A stretch of DNA of 64,000 nt from Dromiciops gliroides (Eukaryota; Chordata; Mammalia; Microbiotheria; Microbiotheriidae), in the NCBI RefSeq assembly GCF_019393635.1, contig NC_057861.1, positions 720,104,232-720,168,231 on the forward strand. Reading direction: 5' to 3'. Position numbers and translations under genes: made by a program. Shown piece after piece: positions 43,110 to 55,876 of the stretch (the stretch's first letter is position 1; each line of letters begins with the position of its first letter). The notes under the pieces were generated by a model. The model worked only from the letters and a program-made list of their open reading frames with translations. It made no database searches and was not told the origin of the DNA.

Positions 43110-43560
43110 TGCCTGACATTATTTTCAATGTGAATAAGTTAAAACATCCAATAAAGTGGGAACGGTGAGAGTACATAAGGAAACAAAATCCCACAATCTT
43201 TTGCATAAGAAACAAATTTCAGCATACCTAAAAATACCAAAATTTGGGGACTAGGAGAGAACACAATATGTATTAGCTGAATTCCCCCAAAACAAGAGTT
43301 ACAATAATGTTTTCATAGAAAGCAAAAATAAACATTTACAAACATAAAAAAGAGAGAGATAGACAAGGAATGTTATTTAGGAAGTAACCATACATAACAA
43401 ACCAAGATCAAAATTAAATTTATATGATCCAAATGCCTTAGTATCTAAATTAATAAAGGAAGCATTAACTGAACTAAAAGAAGCCTATCCGGTAATAAAG
43501 TAATGGTAGATTTCATTGTCTTCTTAGCTTTGGACATTTATATCAGCAATGTTTAAAAAA
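43110..43560 (+). repeat. L1 ORF2 fragment
   Basis: 'atgatccaaatgccttagta', 'ctaaattaataaaggaagca' and 'ttaactgaactaaaagaagc' translate as YDPNALVSKLIKEALTELKE, which I recognise as L1 ORF2 text. Diverged. Confidence 0.55.
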
Positions 43561-43839
43561 AAAGGGAAAATATAAAATGGAACATTTTTTGTGTGTGAAA
43601 ATAGATCTCAAAGGCTTATGACATTGTCTCAATAGTACTGGTATAGAATAAACATATACACTACACACATGTATGCATGCATGCATGCATGTTCATATGT
43701 AGTATTACATGGAACCTTTATAAAATACAAATAAAAATTGAACATATATTAGGGTACATAGATATTGTAAGCAAATATAAAAAAGATACAAAATAGCAAA
43801 TTCATATTTTATATGATGCAATAAAAATAGTACTAAGTT

Positions 43840-45155
43840 CAATGATCTCTCAGTTGCCAAATCCAATGGCCTTTTCTTGTCCTCTCTGAAGCTTTTGACA
43901 CTGCTGACCACACACTCCCCAATATTCTCTCCTCTGTAATTTATTTGCTATACTCCTCTCTTTCTTGGTTCTACTCCTACCTTTCTGTATCTTCCTTTTC
44001 TGTCTCCTTTCCTTATATCCTCTTTCATATCAGGCCTTATGACTTATAGTATCCCTGAGGTTTCTGTCCTGTGTTCTCTTGTCTACTCTTTCGATGTTAA
44101 TTCACTTGGTGATCTCATCAGCTCCCATGTTTTTAATTATTATACCTAGGCTTATGATCCTTTAATTTAAATACCCTGCAACAAGCTCCCTGATGACTTT
44201 CAATCTCACATCTCCTATTACTTTTCAGATATTTTGAACTAGATGTTCAGTAGACATCTTAAACTCAATATCTCTAAAACAGAAATCATTATCTTTCCCG
44301 GTAAACCTTGTCCTCTCTTGCCTTCTCCATTATTATAGAGGGCAATAGCATAATCCTAGTTCCTCAGGCTGCCAAACTAGGAGTCATCCTTAACTCTTCA
44401 TTATATGTTACCTCCCCATATACAATCTCTTTGAAGACTTGTGACTTTTACATTTACAACATCTTTCCTACATCCCCCTTCTCTTCTCTGTCCCTTCTAT
44501 CAGTCTGGTGCAAGCCCTTATCACCTCACACCTGGATTATTGCAATAGTTTGCTTTTGGGTCTGCCTGCCTCAAGTCTCTTTTCACCCTAATCCATTCTC
44601 TACTCACTAAAGTGATTTTTCTAAAGTGTGTGTCTGATCATGTTAGTGCCTGAATCTAGAAGTTTCTGATTCCCTCCAGGATCAAAACTGTTCCATTTGA
44701 CATTCAAAAACCTTAACTCAGCACCTTCCTACCTTCCTAGTCTTCTTACACCTTATTCATTTACACATAGTCTTTGATCCACTGGAACTAGTCTACTGAC
44801 TATTCTCCAAAAGAGTCATTCCGTCTCTTAACTCTAGGTATTTTTCCTGGATGTGTCTCATGCCTGGAATACTTTCCCTTCTCCACTCTGATTACTTGTA
44901 TCTCTGGTTTCCTTCAAGTCTCAACTGAAATCCTGACTTTTATAAGAAGTCTTTTTCAACCTCTCAATTTTCATTTCTTTCCTTTCTATTTATCCTATAT
45001 ATAACTTTTTGGTATGTTGATTTTTGTCTTCCCCATTAGCTTGTGAATTGTTCATTGGTAGGGATTGCTTTTGATTCTTTTCTATAACCTTAAGACTTAG
45101 TACAGTGCATATAGCATATAGTAGATCCTTAATGTAATTTAATTTATTGACTGAC
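43840..45155 (+). repeat. L2 LINE, ORF2 3' half and 3' UTR
   Basis: About 1.3 kb of L2. Landmarks: 'catcttaaactcaatatctc', 'aaactaggagtcatccttaa', and the CR1/L2 motif VQALITSHLDYCNSLLLGLP (about 44505-44565). Then 'tgatcatgttagtgcctgaa', 'atgcctggaatactttccc' and the end 'cttagtacagtgcatatagc'. The motif is the thumb/C-terminal part of the reverse transcriptase. Frames are interrupted, so the element is dead. Confidence 0.85.
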
Positions 45156-45189
45156 ATTCTATAATGCTATTATATAATAAAGAGTTATT

Positions 45190-46420
45190 TGAACTGGAAA
45201 TGATCAACATATAAAACAGAAGATAAGCAGATCATATCTTTCTTGAAACTATGATTAGGGGATCTATTGTTAACCAAATGATGAAGATAATTGAAGAATA
45301 CAAATAGATAACTTTGATTATATGAATCTATATGTCATCTTCATAAATAAAAATAATAGTATAATAATAGAACAAAAGTCTTCGTGTCAACAGCTCTGTT
45401 ATTTATAAATATTTATGGACATTATATCTATGTTATTGATATGTCTATATCACTATTTACAATGATCTATCTGCCATTTCCCAGTTGATAAGTGAACAAA
45501 AGCTATGGGCAAAGAAATTTCAAAAGAAAAATTTCAAACTATTACCTTCTGTATTGAAAGTATGAGTAAATCACTAAGAATAAGAGAAGTGTACATCAAA
45601 ACAAATTTGAGGTTTTGCCTCATCCCATACAGTTGGAAATGTTGACAAAAAGTAGGAAATGCACAATATCAAAGGGATTGTGGAAAGATAAGTACAGTAA
45701 TTTATTGTAAAGGTGCAAACTAGTATAAACATTTTGGAAAGCATTGATGATTTTTCAAATAAAGTCTTTACCCTTGGACCCAGATCTTTCATTACTAGAT
45801 ATACTGGAGGAGGCCTTTGCTAAGAAAGAAGCCCTTGTGAATGCCAAAATATTTTATAGTAGTAATCTGTGAATGAGAAACAAAGTAGATGTCTAATTAT
45901 TGGGAAATGGCTAAGGAAATTGCAGTTTGTGAATGTTCTTGAATACTTCTGTGCTGTTTAAAAGTATGAATGTCATAGAGGCACACATACATATGGTTTT
46001 AACTGATTTAATACAGAACTAAAAGTAAATGAAGCCAAGAAAACAGTATGCATAGTTACTACAACAATGCAAATGGGGAAGAAAAAAATCACACCCACAG
46101 ACAAAACAAAAGTGAAATGTTTCAAAAATTAAAAAAAATAACAACTGTGGTTCAAAAGGACAATTATGATAACACATAACCACTGGACCCCCTTTACATA
46201 GGTTGTAAATTCACAGGTTGTAGACATTGTACATTTTTTTTCAGATTTTTCCTGTTTTGATAAATTGTGTTGATTTTCCCTCTTTTAAAACAATTCCTCA
46301 ATATATTGTTTCTCATATGGAATAACTTTCTGTAAGAGTAGAGAAAGGGTTAATGAGTGGAACTATTTTGACATAAAACATAAAGCATCAATAAAAAGTA
46401 TTTATAAAAATGTTTGGTAT
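45190..46420 (+). repeat. L1 ORF2 end and 3' UTR
   Basis: 'tcccagttgataagtgaaca', 'catcaaaacaaatttgaggt', 'ggattgtggaaagataagta', 'aagtctttacccttggaccc' are the L1 ORF2 C-terminal region in order. The 3' part has 'ttcctgttttgataaattgt' and ends at about 'aaaagtatttataaaaatg'. Confidence 0.7.
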
Positions 46421-46499
46421 GATATTTAACTAATAAAATTCACCTAAAGGAAAATAATAGATAAAAAGTGGAGGGACTACAGAAAGAGAGTTTAAAAAT

Positions 46500-46620
46500 A
46501 TATACTGATAGAAGTGACTTCCTAGGAATGCCCAGCTAGTGAATATATGAGACAGGATTTGATTTATGACCTTCTTGACTCCATATCGGGAATTTTTGTA
46601 TTTTATCACCTAGTGACCTA
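46500..46620 (-). repeat. MIR-like relic
   Basis: 'gaatgcccagctagtgaata', 'gacaggatttgatttatgac', 'cacctagtgacc' in antisense order. Confidence 0.45.
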
Positions 46621-46819
46621 AGGAGTTACTCATGAACATCCCCCATGCACCACAGTGGTTGACATGAAGAGAAAATGAGGGAGGTCTATAGTGCCTTGGA
46701 TGGACTTCCTGTTGTGAATTTGTGGGACATGAATCAAAATCTGATAGGATGGGTAGGAATGATCAATATCCCTGGAGTATTCATATTAGTACTGTCAGAT
46801 TTCCAGTGAAGGACTAGAA

Positions 46820-46995
46820 CAAGGTTTCTTAAACTTTTTCCACTATCAATTCCTCTACCTGAGAAATTTTTATGCAACCTGGTTATACAGGTATATAATG
46901 TAGGTATACAAATCAAGTTGCCACATTTTTCATGACCCCTACATTCAGTTATATGACTCCATGTGGTTTCATGACCCACAGTTTAAGAAGCTTTG
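46820..46995 (-). mobile_element. hAT-type MITE, copy 2
   Basis: Reverse-complement relative of 2128-2311: left end CAAGGTTTCTTAAACTTTTT, right part 'catgacccacagtttaagaa'. Both share the central 'ataccttgggttg / caacctggttataca' type sequence. The 8-bp flanks gactagaa and gaatagag are a decayed duplication. Confidence 0.6.
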
Positions 46996-46999
46996 GAAT

Positions 47000-48050
47000 A
47001 GAGTATAGTTCTTTCCTGAGGGAGGAAGATTTCTCTCCTAGAGGTAGAGTCAGATTTTTTTCTTCAATCAATTTGTTAATAGCTAACCACTGTTAACAGT
47101 TTTATTTTAGCAATACCACACTTTAAATCCCTTGTCATCTTAGAAGTGTATTTCCTATTCTAATTATTGGTCATCCTTCTCAAATCATTTTGAAGTCCAA
47201 TCTGTAACTAATAACCATTAATAAAACTTCAGCCACCTCCCCATCTTCCAATTCTATAAATGAGCAACAAGGAATGAATATGTATGTAGTTACTAAATAA
47301 TGACAAAAATGTTCTAAGGGAATTTTAAAGCTTCATAGCTAGTAAGTCACACAAATTATTTAAGGCACTTAAAATTTTCACAACATGCATGGATGCTAAT
47401 CTTTAGAAAATCTCATATAGCAAATGGTGTTTTAACTCTCTTTCTTAGCCCTTTCTCTATGGAACTGTAAATTAACTTTTCCAACAAGAAATGGAGAGGA
47501 GACATATATTTTCTTAAGCAATTTGGCTTATTCAGCTGTACACTAAATGTGAATTAATGGTCCAGATACAGTGAATACAAAAATTAATGATAATGGGAAT
47601 TGCAGTTAATGATGTCAACTCAGAGTGTCCCAATGCTTAGATATAATTTCACAAAGTTCATATATCACATCATACATAGATATAATAGGCTACCCACTGT
47701 GATACAATTTATATCATATTCCAAGAAAGTTAGTTAAACTACAATTGGCAGTCAAGAACATGTTAAAGAAATGTGATTTCTTGCCAGACCTGATCAGAAG
47801 GTGGGATGGCTTTTATCTAACAGATTTCTAGGTTCTACCATTCCCAGGGGCATGTTAGTAAATATTTAACTACAGGCTCTCTAGGGGAGGTAAAATGAGT
47901 ACAGAACTTTTTTTTTCTAATTTAATCTTAATTATCAACATTTTCTCTATCATTTTCTTAAATCTAAACAATAAACAAAAAGATAAACCAAGGCCTGATC
48001 TAGATGGTCAATTTGTAAATTTACATTTGGCTTTTAGGAGCCAGTTTTAG
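47000..48050. other. intergenic, nothing recognised
   Basis: AT-rich DNA without gene or named repeat. Confidence 0.4.
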
Positions 48051-48054
48051 CTGA

Positions 48055-48340
48055 CTCAAGCTAATCCCTTATTGCTTGCCCCTCTTTCATAAAGCCTTCC
48101 CCAATACCCTAGCCCAAATGATTTTGTCCTTTGAACTCCTGTAATGATGCAGTACTACATCATCATTATCGTCATTGGTGTCATCAGCAGCAGCAGCATT
48201 TATATAGTGTTTTAAGGCTTGCAAAGTACGTTCATTATGAAAAATAATTTGTCACATAAACCCTGCAACATCATTTTATCCTGCTAAACTTTAAGCTTGA
48301 TGAGGACAAGGATTTCATAAAGTAGCATTTGGATCTAGAC
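48055..48340 (+). repeat. L2 3' relic interrupted by MIR
   Basis: 'cataaagccttccccaatac' and 'taaactttaagcttgatgag' are L2 3' text. Between them 48142-48280 ('catttatatagtgttttaag', 'cttgcaaagtacgttcatta') reads as an antisense MIR. Confidence 0.5.
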
Positions 48341-48344
48341 CTAC

Positions 48345-48810
48345 CAACATGTGGTGTTATTCAGAAATTGGAGGCCTATGAATAGAATGGCCTAAAGTGA
48401 CTTTTATTAATTTCAAAGAAACCAAGCTTGTTAGTGGAAAAGACAGGACTAGAACTCTGGTCTTCCAATTACAATTCATAGGGGGGTTTTTTGGTTATTT
48501 TTTTTTGTTTGGTTTTGGTTTTGGTTTTCCCGTCTACCACAGTTTGTCTAACAGGAAAGGGCTTATTGTTCAATTCATGGGAACCATCAAAAAGAGCCTG
48601 GGCTTGTTCACCTTCCCATTATCTCCTTTGCTTTTCATGAAAAACCCAGAAAATAGATTTTTAAAAGGAAGTATAATAAAGATAGTGCTTAATTTCTTTC
48701 TTATGGATAGTATAAACAATTAGAGATATTTACAGATCCAACATACAGTATCTACTTGTTATATATGTATTTACTATTTATGTACATGTTATTTCTGCTG
48801 AAAGAATATA
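48345..48810. other. intergenic, nothing recognised
   Basis: The 108-codon frame at 48397-48723 owes its Gly/Phe run to a T/G-rich tract and has no family likeness. Confidence 0.4.
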
Positions 48811-48814
48811 AAGT

Positions 48815-48912
48815 GCTGGATAGCTATAATTATGTCATTTCTTATTTTGAATTCCATTACCAAGCCCAGTGCCTGGCTCTTAGTAGGAGGCACTTAATAC
48901 TTATTAACCAAT
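48815..48912 (+). repeat. L2 3'-end relic
   Basis: 'cccagtgcctggctcttagt' then 'aggaggcacttaatactt' is the L2 terminus. It directly precedes the RPL22L1 retrocopy. Confidence 0.65.
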
Positions 48913-48965
48913 TGTTATGTAGGACAGCAGTGTTTCAATTGCAATTTTTAAAAAAGAGGTAAACA

Positions 48966-49516
48966 CCTCTCTCTGCATCTGTGTCCAAGATGGTGCCACC
49001 AAAAGATAAGAAGGCTAAGAGATCTACTTGGAAGTTTAACCTTGACCTTACTCATCCAGTTGAAGATGGAATCTTTGATTCTGGAAATATTGAGCAATTC
49101 TTGAAGGAGAAAGTTAAAGTCAATGGAAAAACAGGGAACCTAGGGAATGTTGTTTATATTGAACACTTCAAGAATAAGATCATGGTTGTGTCTGAGAAAC
49201 AGTTCTCTAAAAGATACTTAAAATATCTTACCAAGAAATATCTCAAGAAGAACAATCTTCATGATTATCTTCATGTGGTTGCATCAGACAAGGAACCTTA
49301 AGGGCTTCATTATTTCCAGATTAGTCAAGATGAGGAAGGTTCTGAACCTAAAGATTAAATGGGAAGTCAAGCCCTTTCTGAAGGGCTTTGAATTTTAAAG
49401 TGTTCAAAAGAATAAAATACTATGAATACACTTTAATTTATTGGCAAATAAGCATATAACAGTGTTAAAGCCTGTTTCATTGTATTTAAAAGTTTAATAA
49501 GATCAAGACAACACTA
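48966..49516 (+). pseudogene. RPL22L1: RPL22L1 processed pseudogene (retrocopy)
   Basis: An intronless copy of the mRNA for ribosomal protein eL22-like 1, a large-subunit protein paralogous to RPL22. The coding part is 48990-49358 (ATG to TAA, 122 codons, the same length as human RPL22L1), in one frame with a single premature stop TAA at 49299-49301, where the parent has a Tyr. [20 protein letters not shown] and KTGNLGNVV identify RPL22L1 rather than RPL22. [20 protein letters not shown] is conserved, and FQISQDEEGSE continues past the stop. The copy begins with cctctctctgcatctgtgtc, a 5'-TOP-like start. It has AATAAA in the 3' UTR (49411) and ends at an A-run. A perfect 16-bp duplication aaaaaagaggtaaaca (48950-48965, 49517-49532) marks L1-driven insertion. 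A truncated 103-residue product is conceivable but lacks the C-terminus. Confidence 0.95.
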
Positions 49517-49532
49517 AAAAAAGAGGTAAACA

Positions 49533-50735
49533 GAGGCAAATCTCTGAGCTTCTTGTTGTTAGGTCATTTCAGTTATGTCAAGCTAGATAAAATTTATTTT
49601 AAAAGGACATGTGAACTGACAATAAAGAATTGATCTAAATGACACTGCTGCCAAAATTCCCCAAATTTGGGGTGCAGTGCATTCTTATAACCACAGAAAA
49701 AGGAATGGAACAAAAATCTAATTGACCAGAATCATAGAGATGAAAGATCATTACTCAGTACACTAAAAGAAACAGCCATTGCCCCCACATGTCATGACAA
49801 ACACTTTTCTCTATCTCTAAGAAATGTCTTTGTAAATTTACAGGTACTGGATACATCCTGTGGTCCTTGATAAGGGCAGATTTACTGGGTACTGGGGAAT
49901 TAGGTAAGAACATCTTAATTGTTAAAGATGGAACAAGGTCACATTGACCTAGCTTCTCAGGAATACCCCCACAAACTTTGCAGGAAGTACTGAGGAAAAG
50001 TTTGATGAGACTATGGAAAACAGAGTTTCTATTTAATAGACTGCGATTGTATTCTTGGTATCTCTCTTCAGAGAGGGAGAGATTGAACTTTAGCCCACCT
50101 GAGTGTCTCCACTCAAACATCAGAGAAGAGGCTTTAGGTTTGATGAGATAAAATCACATGTAATATACAGGAACAAAACATAATTCCCTCACTAGTAACG
50201 TTGTAAAGATGAGAAGGTCAAATAATTATGTGTCCTTTAAAACCTGGTAAAACTCATTTTTGGTGAGAATTGATGGGGGAAATGAAGAACATTTTGGGAG
50301 AAATTAGGTTAGAACAATATCATAAGTATAATACCACAATAAACTAAAAGTCAATGCATAATATATATGTATGTATGTATACACACCCATATATGCATAT
50401 CTGTTCACATCTACATCTATACAATTTATATCTGTATCTATTTCCTCTATGTTTATATCTATATTTGTATAATATCTTAAAAGAATTAGAATAAATCAGA
50501 ACAGGCACCTTCTAAAGATTTCTATAACAGGCAATTCCTTTTTTTAATTATTAGATTTTATGTTAATTTATGTAATAAAACAATCATTTCCACAATGTAG
50601 TACAATAATAGGTAATTCTTAACCATTGGATAAAGAAAATTTCAAAACACAAAATAGGTATTTTTATTACATAAAGTTAATTTTGTCTTGCATGAAAAAT
50701 ATTTTTTTGAAATTTAGATAAAAAGAAAAAAGTCA
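49533..50735. other. intergenic; AT-rich microsatellite inside
   Basis: No gene seen. A TATA/TACA-type repeat lies at about 50362-50470. The minus frame at 49755-50120 (121 codons) has no recognisable domain. Confidence 0.4.
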
Positions 50736-50739
50736 ACTT

Positions 50740-51660
50740 GGGAGGGCAAAACTTAATATAAAACAACTTTGATAAGGCTCTCATATTGATGTTGTACAAG
50801 AAAATAACAGAAACATATAAGAACTAAAGCTATTCCCCAATACAGGAAATGAACAAATATTTCTCAAATGAAGAAATGACTATTGACATCCACAAAAAAT
50901 ACCATCATCACTAATATTAACATAAATGCAAATAAAAACAAGTCGGAGTTTTCACCTCAGAAAAAGCCAATTAGCAAAGATGACAACAATTAGACTAGTC
51001 AATATTAGAGTTTCGAAAGGAAGATATAATTATGCACTGTTAACACAGAGTGGTGAATTGGTACAGTCATTCTGGAAGGCAATTTATAACTTCAAAGTCA
51101 TTAAAATGTTCATACTCTTTGACTCGGAGATTCTGTTACTATGCGTATATAGCTAACTTCAGAGGGATGCTATGAAGTTAAAATGGGACCAGCTCTATTT
51201 CAGACATTGCAAAACTTAAAGTTCTAGGTCAGTGCTAGCTTTTATTAAATTCAATGCCAGAACATTTTCACATAAAACAAAGTCTGTGTGATGCACATTG
51301 TGTTGAAGCAAAGAACTGGAACAAAGTTTATCTTCAATGGTTTCGTAATGATTAAAATGTTATGGTATAGGAATTTAATAGATTATTGTACCATAAGAAA
51401 TTAAGAATATGTTGGATACAAATGTTCATGGGTAGATATGTGAACATATGCAATGTGATTTTTTTAATTAGGAAAATGAAATGAACAAACCCTCCAACAG
51501 TTAAAACGGAAAATAATAGCAACAAAACAAAGGATGTGGATACATTTGTAAGAAAACATCTTTCCCCTTCTTTGAAGAGAAATGAAGGGGATGGGAAAAA
51601 TAAAGGCTTGTTTCAGTGGTTTTTGGTTTATTTTAGTTTTGGTGCCATATCTTATTTAGT
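50740..51660 (+). repeat. L1 ORF2 end and 3' UTR
   Basis: 'atgcaaataaaaacaagtcg', 'gttttcacctcagaaaaagc', 'gaattggtacagtcattctg', 'gaaggcaatttataacttca' follow the L1 C-terminal and 3' UTR text. More diverged than the L1 at 59.7 kb. Confidence 0.6.
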
Positions 51661-51664
51661 CTAT

Positions 51665-52700
51665 GTCGTTATGTATCATTCTCTGTGCAAACTTCAAGTT
51701 ATTGTCTGATGGTAAAACAAAACAAAACAAACAAATAAAAACTAGGAAAACTGAAATATTTATAAGTAAAAACCTAAGCCTAAAATTTAGAAATATGTAT
51801 ACTAGAAATAAAGAATTAATCTTACAAAATAGAAATATTCACATAATATGTTATAACAAAATACATGTGCTAAAATATATTTAATGTTAAGATTAATTGA
51901 AATAAATTAAAGTAGGGTTTTAAAATTTAAAACTTAAAAAGTATATAAAATATTTGATGAATTTACAATTTAAATTATACCGAAACAATAATAAAAAATT
52001 TTAAATGGTAAAGAAATACTAGAAAAATGTGGGTAAAAAAACATAATGCATGTGGCAACTTTAAAATTAAATACAACAACAACAACAATATTTTAAACAA
52101 ATGGATATAATGCCTCAAGAAACTTAATGAATTAGGAATTAAATGACAGAAAGTTAATGAGTGTAATAATGTTCTAGTAATAGTAGTAGATATAGAATTA
52201 ATGAGATTTTATTCTTTCTAACATCAGCAAGGATATAAATAGAAAAAGCATAAATCCCAAAGGACAAAAATTAAATATGTATAATTATCAATGAGAAAAG
52301 CTGTTTCCTCATAAAATGGTTTCCAGATTGATTTTAAAATCAATATGCTGCTCAGAAAAACACATTTAAAACAAAAATAGATGATTCAAAATTAAGAGAC
52401 AGATTTAAATAAAACATAGCTTTGTTTCCAAAATGGAAGTAATGTTGTAAAATTAATTAATATTGAAGCCAAAAAGATTGAGGTATAATTGAGTATATGA
52501 CAGTTAAAGAGACAAGACATACTGAAGATTAGTCATTGCAAATTTATAAGTACATGGTCTTTTTAATGATAAACTTTTAGAGATTTATAGTAACAATATT
52601 TGAAAGATGTAAAGGTATAGTACTAAAAGACTTTAAGACACTGTAGATTAATTTAACATTTAGTAAAGATCCAAAGAAATTACAAATGTAAACTCATTAA
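51665..52700. other. very AT-rich spacer
   Basis: Nothing recognised; may contain decayed L1. No gene. Confidence 0.35.
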
Positions 52701-54172
52701 TTTAGAAATTATATATCCACATATGTATTTATTTAATCATTACATAATATTGCTGTTATTGTATACATTGTTCTCCTGGTTCTCCTCACTTTGCTTTCCA
52801 TCAGTTAATATGTCTTTTCAGGTATATCTGAAGCCATGCTCCTCATTGTTTTTTATAACACAATAGTATTTCATTATAATCATATACCACAACTTATTTG
52901 GCAATTCCCCAATTGATAGGCATCCGGTCACCACAAATAGAACTGCTCTAAATATTTTTTTTTTTACATGTAGATCCATTTCCTTTGAAAACAATCTCTA
53001 GAATACAGACCTAGTGGAAAATATTGAAGGTTCAAAGGGTATGCACAGTTTTATGACACTTTGGGCATAGTTCCAAATTGCTATCCAGACTGGTGCACAA
53101 CTCAAACAACAATGCAATAGCATCCCAGTTTTTTTCCACATTCCCTCCAACATATGTCATTTTCTTTTTCTGTCATATTAGACAATCTGATAAGTGTCTG
53201 GTAGTATGTCAGTCAAAATTTTCATTTTGCTAATCAATTATAATTTACAACCTTTTTATATGACTATAAATAACTGATTTCTTTTTCTGAAAATTATCTG
53301 TTCACAACCTTTGAACTTTTATTAGTTGGAGAATGATTCATATTGTTATCAGCTTTACTCAGTTCACTATATATTTGAGAAATGAACCATTTATTTTAAA
53401 AAGTTACTGTATTTTCCAGTTTTCTTTGTTTTCTTCCAAATCTTAATTGTTTTAATTTGGTTTGTGCAAAACCTTTGTAAATTTAACATCAAAATTGTAC
53501 CTTATTCTTTCTATAATATACCCTATGAATTGTTTTATCATAAATTCTTCCTTTATCCATAGATCTTAGGAGTAGGATATTCCACATTCCCTTAATTTTC
53601 TTATATCACTTCTTATGAAGAAATCATGTATCTATTTTGACCTTATCTTGGTATACAGTATAATTTTATTGTCTATGTCTTGCTTTACCTTATTTAATTT
53701 TTCATTTAAGAATCTGGATGTTATACCATTTGGTGCATGTATATTTAGTATACATATTACTTCATTATCTATGTTATGTTTTAGCAAAATGAAGTTTCCT
53801 TTCTGAACTCTTTTAATTAGATATATTTGGGATTTTTATTTGTCTTAGATCATGATTGGTACTCCCTGCTTTTTTTTCTTTTATATTGCTTGAAACATAA
53901 TAGATTCTGTTCTAGCCCCCTACCTTTAATCTGTGTGCTTCTCTGCTTCAAGTGTGTACTATGTAAACAATATATTGTAAGATTATGGCTTTTAATCTAT
54001 TTTGCTATCTTCTTCCATTTTGATTGTTCATTCCATTCACATTCAGTGTTATGATTACTATGTATTTCCTGCTATGCTATTTTCCTCTCCGTCTCTGTCT
54101 CTGTCTTGTCTCTGTCTCTCCCTCTCTCCCTCCCTCCCTCTTTCTCTTTATACCAAGTCCATCTTCAAACAT

Positions 54173-54176
<4 letters not shown>

Positions 54177-54211
<35 letters not shown>
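54177..54211 (+). repeat. (GT)n microsatellite
   Basis: About 17 GT units, preceded by a TCTC/TCCC-rich tract at 54088-54146. Confidence 0.95.
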
Positions 54212-54212
<1 letters not shown>

Positions 54213-54605
54213 CTGGCCACTATCTCCCCCAGAACCCCTGCCCCACGACTCCCGCCTGCTTCTTTAATCTCTCTCATCTCCAATTTCCTTGTAGGGAAAG
54301 ATAGATTTCTATGCCCAACTAAGTATGTATGTTATTCCTTCTTTGATCCAATTCGAATGGGAATAAGGTTTAAGTGTTACTTGCAGTCTTCCACTATAAA
54401 AGCTCTTCCTTTTACACTTCTTTTATGTGACAAAATTTATACCATTCTACCTCTCCCTTTACCTTTCTCCTGGTTCATCCCTCTTTCTCTCCCTATTTTT
54501 TTTAATTATCCCATCTTAATCATCTCACACCCATGACTGATGTCTATGCATTTTCCTTCTAACTGTCCTAATAATGATAAAGTTCTTTAGTTACAAATAT
54601 ATTCT

Positions 54606-54759
54606 TGGGGCAGCTAGGTGGTGCAGTGGATAGAGCACTGGCCCTGGATTCAGGAGGACCTGAGTTAAAATATGGCCTCAGACACTTGACACTCGCTGTG
54701 TGACCCTGGGCAAGTCACTTAACCCCAATTGCCTCACCAAAACAAAACAAAACAAAACA
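54606..54759 (+). repeat. tRNA-derived SINE (WSINE-like)
   Basis: Near-consensus head and body, tail of (AAAAC)n. Perfect 11-bp duplication aaatatattct (54595-54605, 54760-54770). Confidence 0.92.
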
Positions 54760-55729
54760 AAATATATTCTCATGTAGGAATGTAAACAGCCTAACTTTAT
54801 TGGATTCTTTATTTCTCTTCAATTTTTTATTTTATTTTATTATTCTATCAAGTCTTGTGTTTGGAAGTCATTTTTTTTAATGTAACTTTGTTTTTTTAAT
54901 CCAAAATGTGTGAAAGTTTTCCATTTCATTGAATGTCTGCTTTTTTGCCTTTAAGGGTTTTTACTTAGCTTTGCTGGGTAGATTATTTTTGGTTTCAGTT
55001 CTAGATCCTTTGCCCTCCAGACTATCATATTCTAAGCCTTTTGATCCTCCAAGTCAGAAGTTAAACTATGTGTGATGCTGTTTTCTTTGATAATCTCTTG
55101 AAATATGATGCCTAGACTTTAAAAAAAATAATGGATTTCAGGTTGTCCAATACTTCTTAAATCTTCTCTCCTCAATTTATTTTTCAGATGAGTTGTTTTC
55201 CCCCCCAATATTTCACATTTTCTATTTGTCATTTTTTTCTTGTTATCTCAAGGCTTCATTAGCTTTCCCTCATTCAATTCTAATTTTTAAAGAGTTATTT
55301 TCTTCTGTGAGCTTTTACATCTTCTTTTCCCCTTGGTCAATTCTGCTTTTAAAGAGTTCTTTTCTTCAGTGAGTTTTTTTACTTCTTTTTTTAAACCATT
55401 TGATCAATTCAGCATTTTACGGATTTCTTTTCTTTATTGGATTTTTATGCCTTTCTTTTTCTTTTTCTTTCTTTTGTTTTTTTTTACCATTTGGCAAATT
55501 TAAAAATTAGTTTTATAAATCAGTATTGTTTATTTCTGTATTTTTATGCTTCTTTTGCCAAACTATTGATGGCACTTCTTGTAATTTTATGTTACTTTTG
55601 TTTATTTTCCCAAATTTCTTTTATATCTACTTTTTGATTATTAATATTATTTTGTGGCCCATCCAGGAAATCTTTTTGACTTTTGACCAATTCATATTTT
55701 TCTTTGAAGCTTTTAATGTAGTGTCTTTT

Positions 55730-55876
55730 TTTGTGTGTGGGGGGGGCAATGAGGGTTAAGTGACTTGCCCAGGGTCACACAGCTTGTAAGTGTCAAGTGT
55801 CTGAGGCCAGATTTGAAGTCAGGTCCTGCTGATTCCTTGACTGTTGTTTTATCCACTGCCCCACCTAGCTGCCCCC
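55730..55876 (-). repeat. tRNA-derived SINE (WSINE-like)
   Basis: Antisense copy ending 'ccccacctagctgccccc'. Perfect 16-bp duplication taatgtagtgtctttt (55714-55729, 55877-55892). Confidence 0.92.

Noticed and set aside
44308-44610. 100-codon frame as a small membrane protein
   Set aside because: It lies in L2 sequence in a frame other than the recognisable L2 reverse-transcriptase text.
48397-48723. 108-codon frame with Gly/Phe run
   Set aside because: Driven by a T/G-rich tract; no start context, domain or neighbouring exon signals.
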